The notes under the pieces: generated by a model
The model's database searches: none
Seen by the model: only the letters and a program-made list of their open reading frames with translations
What the model was told of the DNA's origin: nothing
Made by a program: the position numbers and the translations under genes
Part shown: positions 48,370 to 59,000 of the stretch, one piece after another
Position numbering within the stretch: the stretch's first letter is position 1
How the letters are laid out: the number at the start of each line of letters is the position of its first letter
Origin: Cylindrobasidium torrendii FP15055 ss-10
Lineage: Eukaryota; Basidiomycota; Agaricomycetes; Agaricales; Physalacriaceae
Length of the DNA stretch: 64,000 nucleotides
Assembly (NCBI GenBank): GCA_000934385.1
Contig: KN880515.1
Coordinates: 31,219-95,218, forward strand
Direction of reading: 5' to 3'

Positions 48370-49537
48370 TCAGTAAACCGGTCTCCTCTGATTCAAAGGA
48401 AGGTCTACGGAGGCGGAAACAGCGTTAGCGGCGACCTCAACCTCAGATGCTGCAGGTGGAGGACCCGGCGAAGCCTGCACAGCACAAATTTGGCGAGGCG
48501 AGGACGGACCATATCGCAGGGGATGTTCAATATCAGGACCGACATTGGCAAGGACAGGCAGGGTTAGATTGGGGAGGGCGTTGGTACGTCGGACTCGAGG
48601 TGCAACTTTCTTTGCTTGTTCAATCCTAATCTACAGGTTGCCTTCAGTTGTACGCGTCGCACGCTCGATATCTTTCCGAGTTGGTCCAGTTTGGGGCGCC
48701 CCTGCGGTTTAGGTTGTGCATCGAGTCCAGAGAAGAATGAATTCGTTTGTGTCGGGTCCCGTCGTGGTATGAGATGGTACTCTATGCGCATCTGTCAGAC
48801 GGATTGACCAGTGGCCAGCTCGGGTGTAGGGAGCTGCGCTTTGAAGGATGGGTGCCACGGGTGGCAGTTGGCCTTGTGAGTCGGCGCGTTCGTTGTCGGA
48901 GCGTACTGGATCGAGAGGCCTCTGAGCCTGTCCCATGATGGACTTCGGGTTGCTGTGGTTGTGCAGATGAGGGGTATGTGTATCTGTGGCCTAACATTTA
49001 CTGTGCCGTCGCCAGGACGCTGTACATATCCAGAACAGAACGCTGATGGTACTTCGTTTGTGGGTGGCACTAGGCGACTGTAGAGACCATGGAACGCATC
49101 GCGAGTCAGTTGAGCACCTTGGTATATATCAAGTTCAACAAGGTTTCCTGCTAGCCTGCGCATCTCGATTCGAATTTCACGCATATACTGACGACGAAAC
49201 CATTCACGTTCAAATGTTGTGGGCCACAGGTTGTGTTGCGGTCGAACCTGGCCAGATAAAATTGTTTGGTTGAGTACAAGCATATCCCTGGAGTGGTGAG
49301 CATTGATGCGGTTGTGATCACAGATGCTGTCCCAGCGAGGGAGCTGAATCTCGAAATGGGTGTATATGCATGTAAAACCACTACCGCGGGCTCGCGCTCG
49401 CGGCCACCATAGCTGTCTAGAAACATAGTCAAAATGTACTCCAGGACGAAAACCATGCGCTTATGTTGCGTCTTTCTCTGTCTGAACTGTTGGGCATACA
49501 GGCAGCCGTAGTCGTCCCCATAGGGGCGCTCAAAAAC
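48370..49537 (-). CDS. Poorly resolved gene, unknown function
   Basis: Three stretches of the minus strand read like protein: 49537 to about 49400 (FERPYGDDYGCLYAQQFRQR, HKRMVFVLEYILTMFLDSYG), about 49350-49000 (NLWPTTFEREWFRRQYMREI, MRRLAGNLVELDIYQG, DAFHGLYSRLVPP), and about 48590-48370 (NALPNLTLPVLANVGPD to stop at 48370-48372). Probable introns are GTAAAT to CACAG at about 49000-48952 and GTGCGA to CAAAG near 48670-48620, but the joins in the middle and the start codon could not be fixed. No family was recognised. It could be a real single gene, or a decayed one, since several reading frames compete between 48990 and 48700. Coordinates are the outer limits of what looks coding. Confidence 0.35.
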
Positions 49538-50286
49538 CTCAGCGAACGCAGTGGAAGAGGACGTTTCGGAATGTAGGTGATGTGAAGCGATTGAAAGAAT
49601 TTAACGTTAATAGCTTGCTCCTGCCGTGACCAGTCTTATAGGACACAATACTAGCCCAAAATTGGAACGTTGTCGTTCACACTTGATATGTTTGTTTGCT
49701 TGCCTGATTGCTACCAGTGTGAAAGATGCCTACCCAATGATTGTGGGCGCAATTCAGATTAACTATTTGAATGTCTGTCAGGTACGATGAACACGAGCCG
49801 CGCATGTCAGATCTGGCTTGAATCGCTCGCTCGCTCCCGTTCGAGAACAACGAACACTGGCCATCAAGCTTCAAGCTTCAGTCACAACATACGATTATGC
49901 TCCTACACACGACACTCGTCAATCTCTGTATTCCGGAAGGAGCTCATTTTCCGCTGAGCAAATTTTTGTTTACCAAGAGTGCGGAAGTCGGCCCCCGGAG
50001 CGATGCCGAACGACGTAGGGCCGCGGCGTGGTTCGGACCGGAAGCTGATGTGACAAGTCGATGATGTGAGATCGAGCTGATCCGTCCATTGGTTGTGTTC
50101 TGCAATGTCGCGGACACTCGTTTATCTTCTTGACCGCACAGGAAGTGGGACTTCCGCATCCTTGCCGAGCATTTTCAAGGCATTCCAATTCACTCTCGGC
50201 CAACGTTTGCGCCACGACTTCGTATAATCGTCACATCTCCGGGATCCAATTAATAAGGCCATTCAACATCTTGACTCTGAACTACC
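49538..50286. other. Intergenic upstream of TF2
   Basis: About 750 bp between the unresolved minus-strand gene and TF2. No clear coding segment or promoter element. Confidence 0.5.
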
Positions 50287-53200
50287 ATGTCGGACGACAG
50301 TGAACAAGAATACGGAACGTATGACAACGATGGCGGGCCCAGGCAGAAGCGCCGCAAGGCAAGCAGGGCGTGTGATATGTGCCGCAAGAAGAAGAGTACG
50401 CTGTTTGCATCGCTCTGAGAAGCGGAGGGTTAACTTTTGCGCCACTCACTCCTGCAGTCAAATGTGTGCTTTTCTACTGGACTTAAGGCGCATCTTACTG
50501 ATGACCTCAGGCGAGGGACAGGTTGCAGGGAAGAAGTGTACGAGTTGCACCAACCAAGGTTACACATGCACATACCAGCAACCAGTGCAGGTAAGGTGGA
50601 CACCATCAATTATTCACGAGTCTCATATCGATTAGAAACGAACTGCATCGTATCCCAAAAGGTGGCCATCGTACTTGACCTTCTTCATTCACTGCCTAAC
50701 TGTCCCAAGCTACGTTGATGGGCTCGAAAAGCGCGTCCGCAAAATGGAGAATATATTTCGGAAGGTAGAATTCTTTCTCATGCCAGTGCACAGCTTAATG
50801 ACATCAGTTTAGCTTACCGGTGGGGAGGGGGAGCTGAGCATGGAACTCTTGAATATCCTTGAGGCAGATCCATCTATGCTTCGAACGCCCCATGTATCGA
50901 CAGATCCCGCTCCCAACTCTACGCTTGGTTTTACCACCATGTTTGCGCGCTCTTTCCCACATGCACCGTCGGAGCCGCTCTCTGGTCTTGGTACAGAAGA
51001 CGAATCCGAGGACGAAATGCACGAGCAGCTCAACCGTCTTCACATTCGCTCACAGGAATGTCAAGTCATGCCGGAGCCACCGTTCATTGGGAAGTCCACT
51101 GCGCTCGCTTTGATGTACGGCTCATTGTCCCAACGCGGAGGGGCAACGGAGAAGGAATACGACGCGATCCTATCCCGCCTACGGGATAGATTTTGGTCGA
51201 AATCTTCAGTGAGCAATTCGTCTTACTCCTACTCGCCGCGCTTATGCAATACAGTGGCAGGAGCTTGATGACCCACAGCCGTTGCGAATCGACTACACCT
51301 TCCCCGAACCAGACCTCATGCACTCCCTTGTCGAGCTGTATTTCGACAACCTAAATCCGTACATCCCAATCTTCCACAGGCCCACGTTCGAACGACTCCT
51401 CCACGAGGGCACGATGCAGACCGACCGAAATTTCGCGGCGACCCTTCTCTGTGTCTGTGCTGTGGGCGCACGATTTAGCAAAGATCCTCGAGTGTGTCTG
51501 CAAGACGTGGATAACAGCGAATCGTCCGCGGGTTGGGTCTGGTTCCGGCAGGTGTACAGAGAAGGCCAGAGGCCGACAAAGAGCGTGTCTGTATACGAAT
51601 TGCAGAAACACGCAGTGAGTGTAGAGTTTACGCATAATGTGCATACCTGACTCTTTCAGCTTCTGGGCATATATTTGCAGGGTACCATGACGTCTGAGCT
51701 CGCCTGGACGGTGTTTGGCGCTGGCGTGCGGCTTGGACTAGACGCAGGCGCGCATCGTAAAGCCAAGCCTCTCGATACAAGAACACGGCCTGAACGAGAG
51801 CTATGGAAAAGAGCGTTCTGGTGTGTCATTCGAGACGTACTACTTCCTGTGCTGAAATCGATTAGGTGTTTGGTATGGCTGGATAGGTTCATGAGCACCG
51901 GGCTTGGTCGGTCGTGTGCAATACAAGATGAGGAGTACGCCCCGCCCAAATCCTCCTTCGACTGCTTACACCTCTTAGGATCGACGTGGAATACCCAGCC
52001 GTGTGTGACGACGAGTACTGGCATACAGACGATCCCAAGGATGCGTTCGTTCAACCCCAAGGGAAACCCTCTAAGATGGCCTACTTCATCCTCTGCCTCG
52101 AACTCAGTCAGATGACCGCGTTCTGCATGCGCACACTTGTGAGTGCCATTGACGCGTCACTCTCTTTATCTAAAGTACTCTTAGTATTCTTTGAACAAGA
52201 CCCGCGCGCTTCTTTCCTTGGACAATCAGGGATGGATGCAGCACCTGGTGACTGAGCTGGATTCGGCAATGAACCGATGGGTAGATTCTATACCGGAACA
52301 CTGTCAGCGCCGCCTTGATTTCATCGTCCTCTTCCATTAACATTCCATTTTTCAGTGCGATGGGACCCGCATCGTCAAGATGATGTCTTTTTCAACCAAG
52401 TATGCCCTCCTTACTGTTTGTCAGGCTAGCACTAATGTCCACAGTCTGTCGTGACATACTCGTTCTATTACCATCTGCAAATTCTCGTTCATCGCCCTTT
52501 CATCATACCATCAAAGAGAACGTCAGCCGAAGGTCCAGGCGCATTCGCATCTCTGGCCGTGTGTACAAATGCAGCAAGAGTAACTAGTCACATCATGGAT
52601 TGCCTTTTGAGGAGGAAGAGCCAGGTCATGAACGTGCTACCGACGTGCGCTGTGAGCTATTCCTCACTTTTCCCAGGTCGAGACTGACTAGATAAACCAG
52701 TTACCCGTATTCTGCAGCGCCCTTGTGCTATTGCTAAACGTCTGGAGCGGGAAGAGGTCGGGAATGACCCTGAGCGCAAAGAATGAGATGCAGGACATAC
52801 AGCGATGCATAAATGCTTTGCGGTCAATCGAAGACCGTTGGATGCATGCTGGACGACTGTGGTAAGTTCTGCAGGCCTGGCGATGGCTACGGGCTGATGT
52901 TTCTGCAGTGATATTCTTGAAGGCCTGACGCATGCAGCAACGCTGTATATGCCGAGCACACCGCAGAATAAGCGGCATCGTAATTCGGACTCCCTCAAAC
53001 CGCCTTCAGCGGCTTCTTCCCCGCCATCCTCGGGAGTGCCCTCCCCTGCGTCCTTTGAAATGCACACCGCGTCCATGTCGCGCGTCCACCGCCCCTCATC
53101 TTCACAATCGTCTTCGTCATCTCATGGACACCCCATGCCCTTGACGGACTTCACTTTGCCGACCGGACACGACCTGTGCGACATGGAGCAGATGCGGATG

Positions 53201-53622
53201 TTCACTATGAATCACTATCCGGGGAAGCCTGATTACCAGGCTATGTTTCTTGAACAGATGTCAGCCGCGGGATCGCAGCAAAGTACTTCGACGATGCCCC
53301 CAGCGCAAATGAACGATCAGTTGCCTGGCCCAGGACTGGCAATGGGTCCCGGATATGTGCCGAGCTGGCATCCTGGATCAATGGACCAGACGACGCCCCA
53401 GCAGCATTGGGCGCAACCAGGCTATACACAACAACCACAGTTTTCAACGGGCACGGCGCCAGACTTGATGGACGACTCAGCGATCTTTGGGCTATGGCCT
53501 GTGGGCATAAAGTGAGATCTCGTTCTCGCAGCTCTAAAGGCTTGCTCATTATTTGCTGCAGTGTTGACGATTGGAGCAGGTATATGCCGGACAACATGCC
53601 CGGGCCATCTAATCACTCCTAG
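50287..53622 (+). CDS. Zn2Cys6 transcription factor with fungal_trans domain (TF2)
   Basis: Sixteen exons: 50287-50395, 50458-50463, 50511-50590, 50636-50661, 50710-50764, 50813-51208, 51255-51614, 51660-51820, 51866-51934, 51979-52138, 52200-52302, 52356-52399, 52445-52651, 52701-52861, 52909-53511, 53562-53622; 866 residues. Zinc-cluster Cys are 29, 32, 39, 48, 51 and 58, the third one built through a 6-nt exon. A short coiled coil (YVDGLEKRVRKMENIFRK) follows, as usual for dimeric binders. The fungal_trans domain covers about 260-600 with LYFDNLNPYIPIFHRPTFE and GARFSKDPRV. A Ser/Pro-rich stretch and a DDWSRYM end complete it. It is a paralogue of TF1 over the full length, with the same intron positions through the middle domain. 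A nuclear regulator with unknown targets; the two copies may have divided an ancestral role. Confidence 0.9.
50458..50463 (+). other. 6-nt micro-exon of TF2
   Basis: TCAAAT between CTGCAG and the donor GTGTGC. It supplies Ile-Lys and the first base of the third zinc-cluster Cys codon, in the same place as the micro-exon of TF1. Confidence 0.85.
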
Positions 53623-53925
53623 AGTAGAACATAGCTGTATACCGTAGACTAATCTTGCGAAAGTAGTACTAAGATACCTATAACCAGTTAATGACGATGC
53701 AAACTCGCTTTTGATGACAAGATTCCCTTATTGAAGTGCACGACCCTGGCAGCTGTGGTTGTGGGATGTAATGATTACTCTTTGTTCTGTCCACAATCCA
53801 CGCCAGGTTGCCGCCAGTGGCCCAGTGCCCACTGTCCGGCGGTCGCCGATCGAATCTATCAACACGTGCGGACGTGGCATCCACGTTACGCACTTTGTCC
53901 TCATACATTCACTATCATCACCGCC
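53623..53925. other. Intergenic before SPC2
   Basis: About 300 bp, TF2 3' flank and SPC2 promoter; nothing recognised. Confidence 0.6.
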
Positions 53926-54771
53926 ATGGGCCGCTCAAAGACAACTGGAAACAATGGAACTGTCGCGTCGTCACCGAGTCCGAGTCGCTCCCCGGTGGCA
54001 GAGGAGCTGCCTATCGGGCCTCTCAGTATCGTTGTCCCCGAAGCCGAACGCGAACAAGTAAAGGTCAACACCGCCAGCCTTAGCGAGCTCAAAAATGCAT
54101 GCGACGATGCTATCAAACGAGTACGTAGTGCGCGCGATAGGCGGGATAGCGCTAATGATGTTCACAGTACCTCTCAAGACCAGAACTGTTCAAACAAAAC
54201 TACATTCATACCGACGTGCGACTTGGGCTGGGATGGTCGAGCGTAATAGTTGCAGGATTCACTGCGTTGTATGGATACAAAGTGGAGTTTGAGCAGTCGA
54301 AGCCTGTGATATGGATTGGGCTCATTTTGTACGTCTTCGTGAGCCAAAGTCTTGCTCCGCTTACACCAACGCTAGATATTGCGCCTTATCGACGATACAA
54401 TGGCTGTATGCATTTTTCATCGAGAAGGAGACAATATTTCAAGGGAAGAGGAAGACATTCTCACGAAGAGTACGTTTTCCATGACTCCTTGCTGGCGCAT
54501 CCAGCTCATTCCCCTCCAGATCGTTACCGAGCGGATATCTATCGGGTCCAGGACGGTCCCAGTCAAGTCGAGCATACCACCAGCCTACGAACTGCAAATC
54601 TCTTATGTTCGCTCTTCAAGCAATGGCAAATCATTATTGGCCAAGGGCAAGACACGCGGGTCGCGTGAGTACAACAGCTTTTTCGACGAGCAAGGTACCA
54701 TGGACCAGCAAAGACTCGAACAGTTCGTCGGAGAGCTTGTCGAACAAACAATGGAGGGAAAGAACTCTTGA
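53926..54771 (+). CDS. SPC2: Signal peptidase complex subunit 2
   Basis: Exons 53926-54120, 54168-54328, 54376-54469 and 54520-54771 give 233 residues. After a disordered Ser/Pro-rich N-terminus comes the family block LSELKNACDDAIKRYLSRPE, then LGLGWSSVIVAGFTALYG and a second helix WIGLILYCALSTIQWLYAFF, the two TM segments of Spc2/SPC25. A cytosolic C-terminal domain with ISYVRSSSNGKSLLAKGKTR and FDEQGTMDQQRLEQFV follows. Spc2 is a non-catalytic subunit of the ER signal peptidase that links it to the Sec61 translocon. All junctions restore the family frame; without the third intron the frame shifts at once. Housekeeping. Confidence 0.93.
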
Positions 54772-55080
54772 AGCTGTAGGATTAGTTAGGTGCGCTTCGA
54801 TCCTTCTTCGTGCGAAAGACATCCGACTAACCGCCCATTGGACAGTGTCGTTCCTGGTTATCATTATTTTATTGCTGGAATTTTACGTCTCCGACCCTCC
54901 GCGCACCTCCTCCTCCTGCCTCATGTCGTGCGGATCCGTTCCAGATTCATGCATCTCCTCTTTTGACTAACCATGATGCTCCTGAACAGCGCGAGGCGGG
55001 AACCTCTCCGGTCTGGCCGCTGTATCTGGTAGCGTGTGTGTGCAGCGTGTCGGTTTCGCCCAACGAGCCTCTCCTTACTC

Positions 55081-55257
55081 ATGTCATATTTTCGTACTTC
55101 CCTTTGCCCTGGCAGTCGCCTGCGCTGGCTCGCTCTCCAAACGCACATTTCCAAATTCCAGACAATCACATTGGCGCCGACCGAAATCACCATCCAGTTA
55201 GACTCGTCAGCTGAAGAGCAGAGCAATGCCACCAATGAAGGGAACCAGGAGGGCTGA
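55081..55257 (+). CDS. Fragmentary candidate gene (last exon)
   Basis: The frame ending at TGA 55255-55257 reads LRWLALQTHISKFQTITLAP and then an acidic, Asn/Glu-rich tail; it looks like a real C-terminal exon with an acceptor at 55136 (TGGCAG) or an ATG at 55081. Upstream, 54845-54965 reads VVPGYHYFIAGILRLRPS and HLLLLPHVVRIRSRF, which looks like an earlier exon with a membrane helix, but no consistent pair of splice sites joins the two. It sits only 300 bp after SPC2 on the same strand. A small membrane protein is possible; no family recognised. Confidence 0.3.
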   Translation: MSYFRTSLCPGSRLRWLALQTHISKFQTITLAPTEITIQLDSSAEEQSNATNEGNQEG

Positions 55258-56060
55258 ATGGGAATCCGGGGTAACCATGCCACTGAGCTCATTCGACTCG
55301 CACCCGTCTCACGTCCTGTGTACAATCCATTGAGCGATACCTCATCATGGAAACAGTTGGAAGACGCGAAGATGAGGGGATTCATCGGTTGACTGTCACT
55401 ACTCGATAGGATGATGCGCCATCATTTCGAACCGAGGAGTGACCATGAAGCGCAGGGCTGTCCGTCGTAGGCTTTACTTATTTCGTGGCACCCAATATGC
55501 GCGCCATATCCCGATGCACTGCTGGATTATAAGTGTAGGGGCGAGCACGCCGCTCGCGTGTGTACAAACAACATTAGCATAATGAAGCATCCAAATTGTT
55601 CTCAAATTGTTTTGGCCCAAAGCTACATACATGCAGCAGAGCGCACCTGCCTGTGTACATATGGGAATCAGTGAGGTCAGGCCATGGGCATACATAACGT
55701 TGTCTTGGGCAGTTGCTCTTCAATCACCGTATATTCTGCGCTGCACAACATATGTTGAACCAGGCATTTGTTGAACTATGAGTCTATTGAGGCCCAAGAC
55801 GGATAGATAGCATATTCAGAAGTATGTCAGAATGCTTGCGTGACAAAGTGTGGGTCCAGGAGTAGCACTGGAGCTCACTGGAGTAGCAAGGAGTACTAGC
55901 AGTCAGTTTACTACTGTGACAGTCACGCTACGCTGAACCCTGCTGAACCCTCCATCACCTCTGCATCACTTCGTTCATTTGACCTGGCGAAAGTGTAGCC
56001 TACATTCCACATCACGACTAACGAACCGTTAACGAAGGAGCCGCAAAGTGAAATACTGGC
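55258..56060. other. Intergenic before HEATR5/Laa1 gene
   Basis: About 800 bp. No coding segment recognised; contains several direct short repeats such as GGAGTAGCA and CTGAACCCT near 55870-55955. Confidence 0.5.
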
Positions 56061-59000
56061 ATGTCTGCTGCAAACGAGATAATCGAGGATATTGACGAGG
56101 TACCCATCCGACGCGTAAGGCTCAATAACCGTCTGGCTTATGAACTTGTCATGTAGTCTGAACTCTCTGGGGGCGACGGAGAAGTATATGTCTTTCAATG
56201 GCTCTCGACTGTGGAGAAGCAGATTACGGGAGCGTCAATTGTGCGTAGTTCGTCCTTCCAGATGATTGGGGCTCACCACCTCCAGAGCGATCTCAAACCG
56301 AAGCAAGCAGACCTGGAGTCTGCATTGGTCAAAATTATAACAGCTCCCAGCCCATATCCGCCACCCGGACGTGGAATACGCAATCTAGTAGGCCGATGCT
56401 TGGTCTCGCTCTACACGCGCTTCGAAACGCGAACGCTTTTCGACACCCTCCAGTCATTCCTGAAGATAATTTCCGACACGAAAACGCCGGACAGAGATGT
56501 TCAGAAAATGTATGCATTGGCACGCGGGAAAGACATCATTTGACGCAAGCTTCAGCGCCTGCTTCTACTGTGTGGGCGAGCTGATGGGTGCATTTGGTGC
56601 AAATGTACGTGTGTTATACATGTTTCAACGATATTCTCTAATGCGCATTAGTTCATGTCCTTCATGGCAGAGATCACGACAGTAACACTGCGGACAAACA
56701 AGTCATCCTCGGTACGCGCTCTGCAAGTCACCCCAGCCATCATTGATTCTTGCTTAGCTTCCCCTTTTGCGATTTCACGCCCTTTCTGCCCTGTTCAAGA
56801 CCTTAAGCACCGCAAAGAAGGCCGTTCCCGACGGATCCATCAAGGACATCCTCAAGCAGATGCGCAATTGTCTAACGGATAAATGCCGTCCAGTCCAGAG
56901 GGCAGCAGCAGAGGTAGACCATCATGAGTTATTAAATCATTCATTCTCACCGTAGGCAGGTGCTGATTGCAGTGTACTCAACCGACAACCATCCCTCCGT
57001 TCCAGACGTTGATAATATCATATCATTGTGTGTCCGTAGCCTGGACAACACTGACCAAGTCACTCGACGTGCGCTGTCTCAGCTCGTAGGGCACCTCCTT
57101 GCATCTACCCAGGTAGAACGTGCGGTACCATCCCCTGATGGGGCGAACAAGTCGAAGAACACCGGCGACAATGCTGATACAGATAACACTCTCCCTACCC
57201 CACAAGACGCGATGAAGCCTCTCCTCACGCCGTCTGACATGTTCGCCCACTTATCCGCACAGTACAATAAACCCAGTCTTTCCCGGACCGCTCGTGTTGG
57301 CATCTTCGACTTCTACGTTGGTCTCTGCACCAGGCTGGGCGCCAGCTTCATGGAGACGAACTATACAATCTTTGTCAACCACCTGATGTCCGAGATAGTT
57401 TCCAGTCCGAGAAATGGAACATCACGCTACGACGTCCTGCTCGTACGTCGGATGGTCGAAATCCTACTCAGAGACCTTGTAGGCGTCCGCCTGCTAAGCG
57501 AACAAGGCCAAATCAACGCCATTCAGGACCTGGCCAAACAATATCTCAAACGCTGGCCGGCAATGATGCCTGGTCAAATAGCACCTTCCTCGAATATTTT
57601 AGCTATCATCCTTCGTGAAGTCGCTGGGTTGCTTCAGCAGCTAGGCAATGCACCTCCCCCCGTACAGGCAAGTTTGTGGAATATTATCATTGTGTTATCT
57701 AACATTTCCATAGGACGCTGTGGCAGACCCACTAGTTACCCTTCTCGCTCACCCCAGCCACACGATCCGCATCAACGCTGCCTGGACACTCCAATGCTTG
57801 GGCTCGTCAACCCCGCTTCGTCTTCCCAAGACCATCATCACAGTTTTCGACCTCTTGCAGCGAGACATGACATCCATTCTTTCTCCAGCTGCCCCATCGG
57901 ACGTCAACACTCGGTCCTTGGGGCACGCATATGGTTTAGCTGCCCTCATCTCCATTATCCCTGAACGCCCGTTGTATGTCTCATACGATGTCAGTGCCAA
58001 GGTCCTCGACATGGCAATCCAGTTATTGAAGCGCGCGGGAGAGCACGATTTGAAGATTGCAAGCATCGAGGTCGAAGTCGCTTGGACACTCATTGCGGCA
58101 CTGATGTCGCTCGGACCCAACTTTGTGCGATCGCATCTTCCGCAACTGCTGGTCCTTTGGCGGAATGCGCTACCGAAACCTACATCGAAAGACAGCAATA
58201 CAGCCCGTTCGGTAGAAGACTGGATGTTTCTTTTGCATGTACGCGAGAGTGCTCTTTCGGCCATCCTTTGCTTCCTCAAACACAACTCGGCGACGCTTGT
58301 CAATCTAGACGTGGGCAGACGGATTGCGTCCCTCTTGGGAAACGCTTTGGCATTCGCCAATAATTTCATTGCGCAGCGTGTCGAGGAGAATATGGATGCA
58401 CCAGCACCAGTTGTAGCAACAAAGGGATTGGGATTGAAGGGTCGTGAGGCACTCCTGCGGCGTAGGGTGTATGAGTGCTTCACGGCTCTTGGATTGTCCA
58501 ATATCCCGGAGGCCACGCAGACTAGCCTGCTTCAATCGGCTGTGACCCTGTTTGCCAGCGCAGATGGCTATACAGGTTCCTCGGTACAGGCGGCAATTGC
58601 ATCGTCGTCTGGGACCTTCACGTCGGTATGGAACTCGCTGGATGGTTATGCATATGGCGTATCCTACATCCAGCTTAGCGATGAGAGCAACTTGGATCTA
58701 CACAGCCGGGACTCCATTTCTGCGTCTATCGACAATTTAGTACGGCGGTCCTTGATTTCCGTACGTTGATCTGACTGCATCCACAGCTTCGGCAACCAAT
58801 ATTCGGCGCATGGGAGCACGACACCCTTACCCTCTGCCAGAATCCGTCTGCAGGATCTTTGCGTCGTGTCGAACCTCCGCCGCCGCCAACAGCTCTTGTA
58901 GATACCGCCATTGAACTTTTCTCGCAGCTATTACCACTCCAAGATCTGCCGTCCACATCAAAGACCCTCACGCAGTTGCTCGACGGGTTGCGTTCACCCA

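Noticed and set aside
57749..58516. 255-codon minus-strand frame inside the HEATR5/Laa1 gene
   Set aside because: Shadow of a conserved HEAT-repeat exon; no family features of its own.
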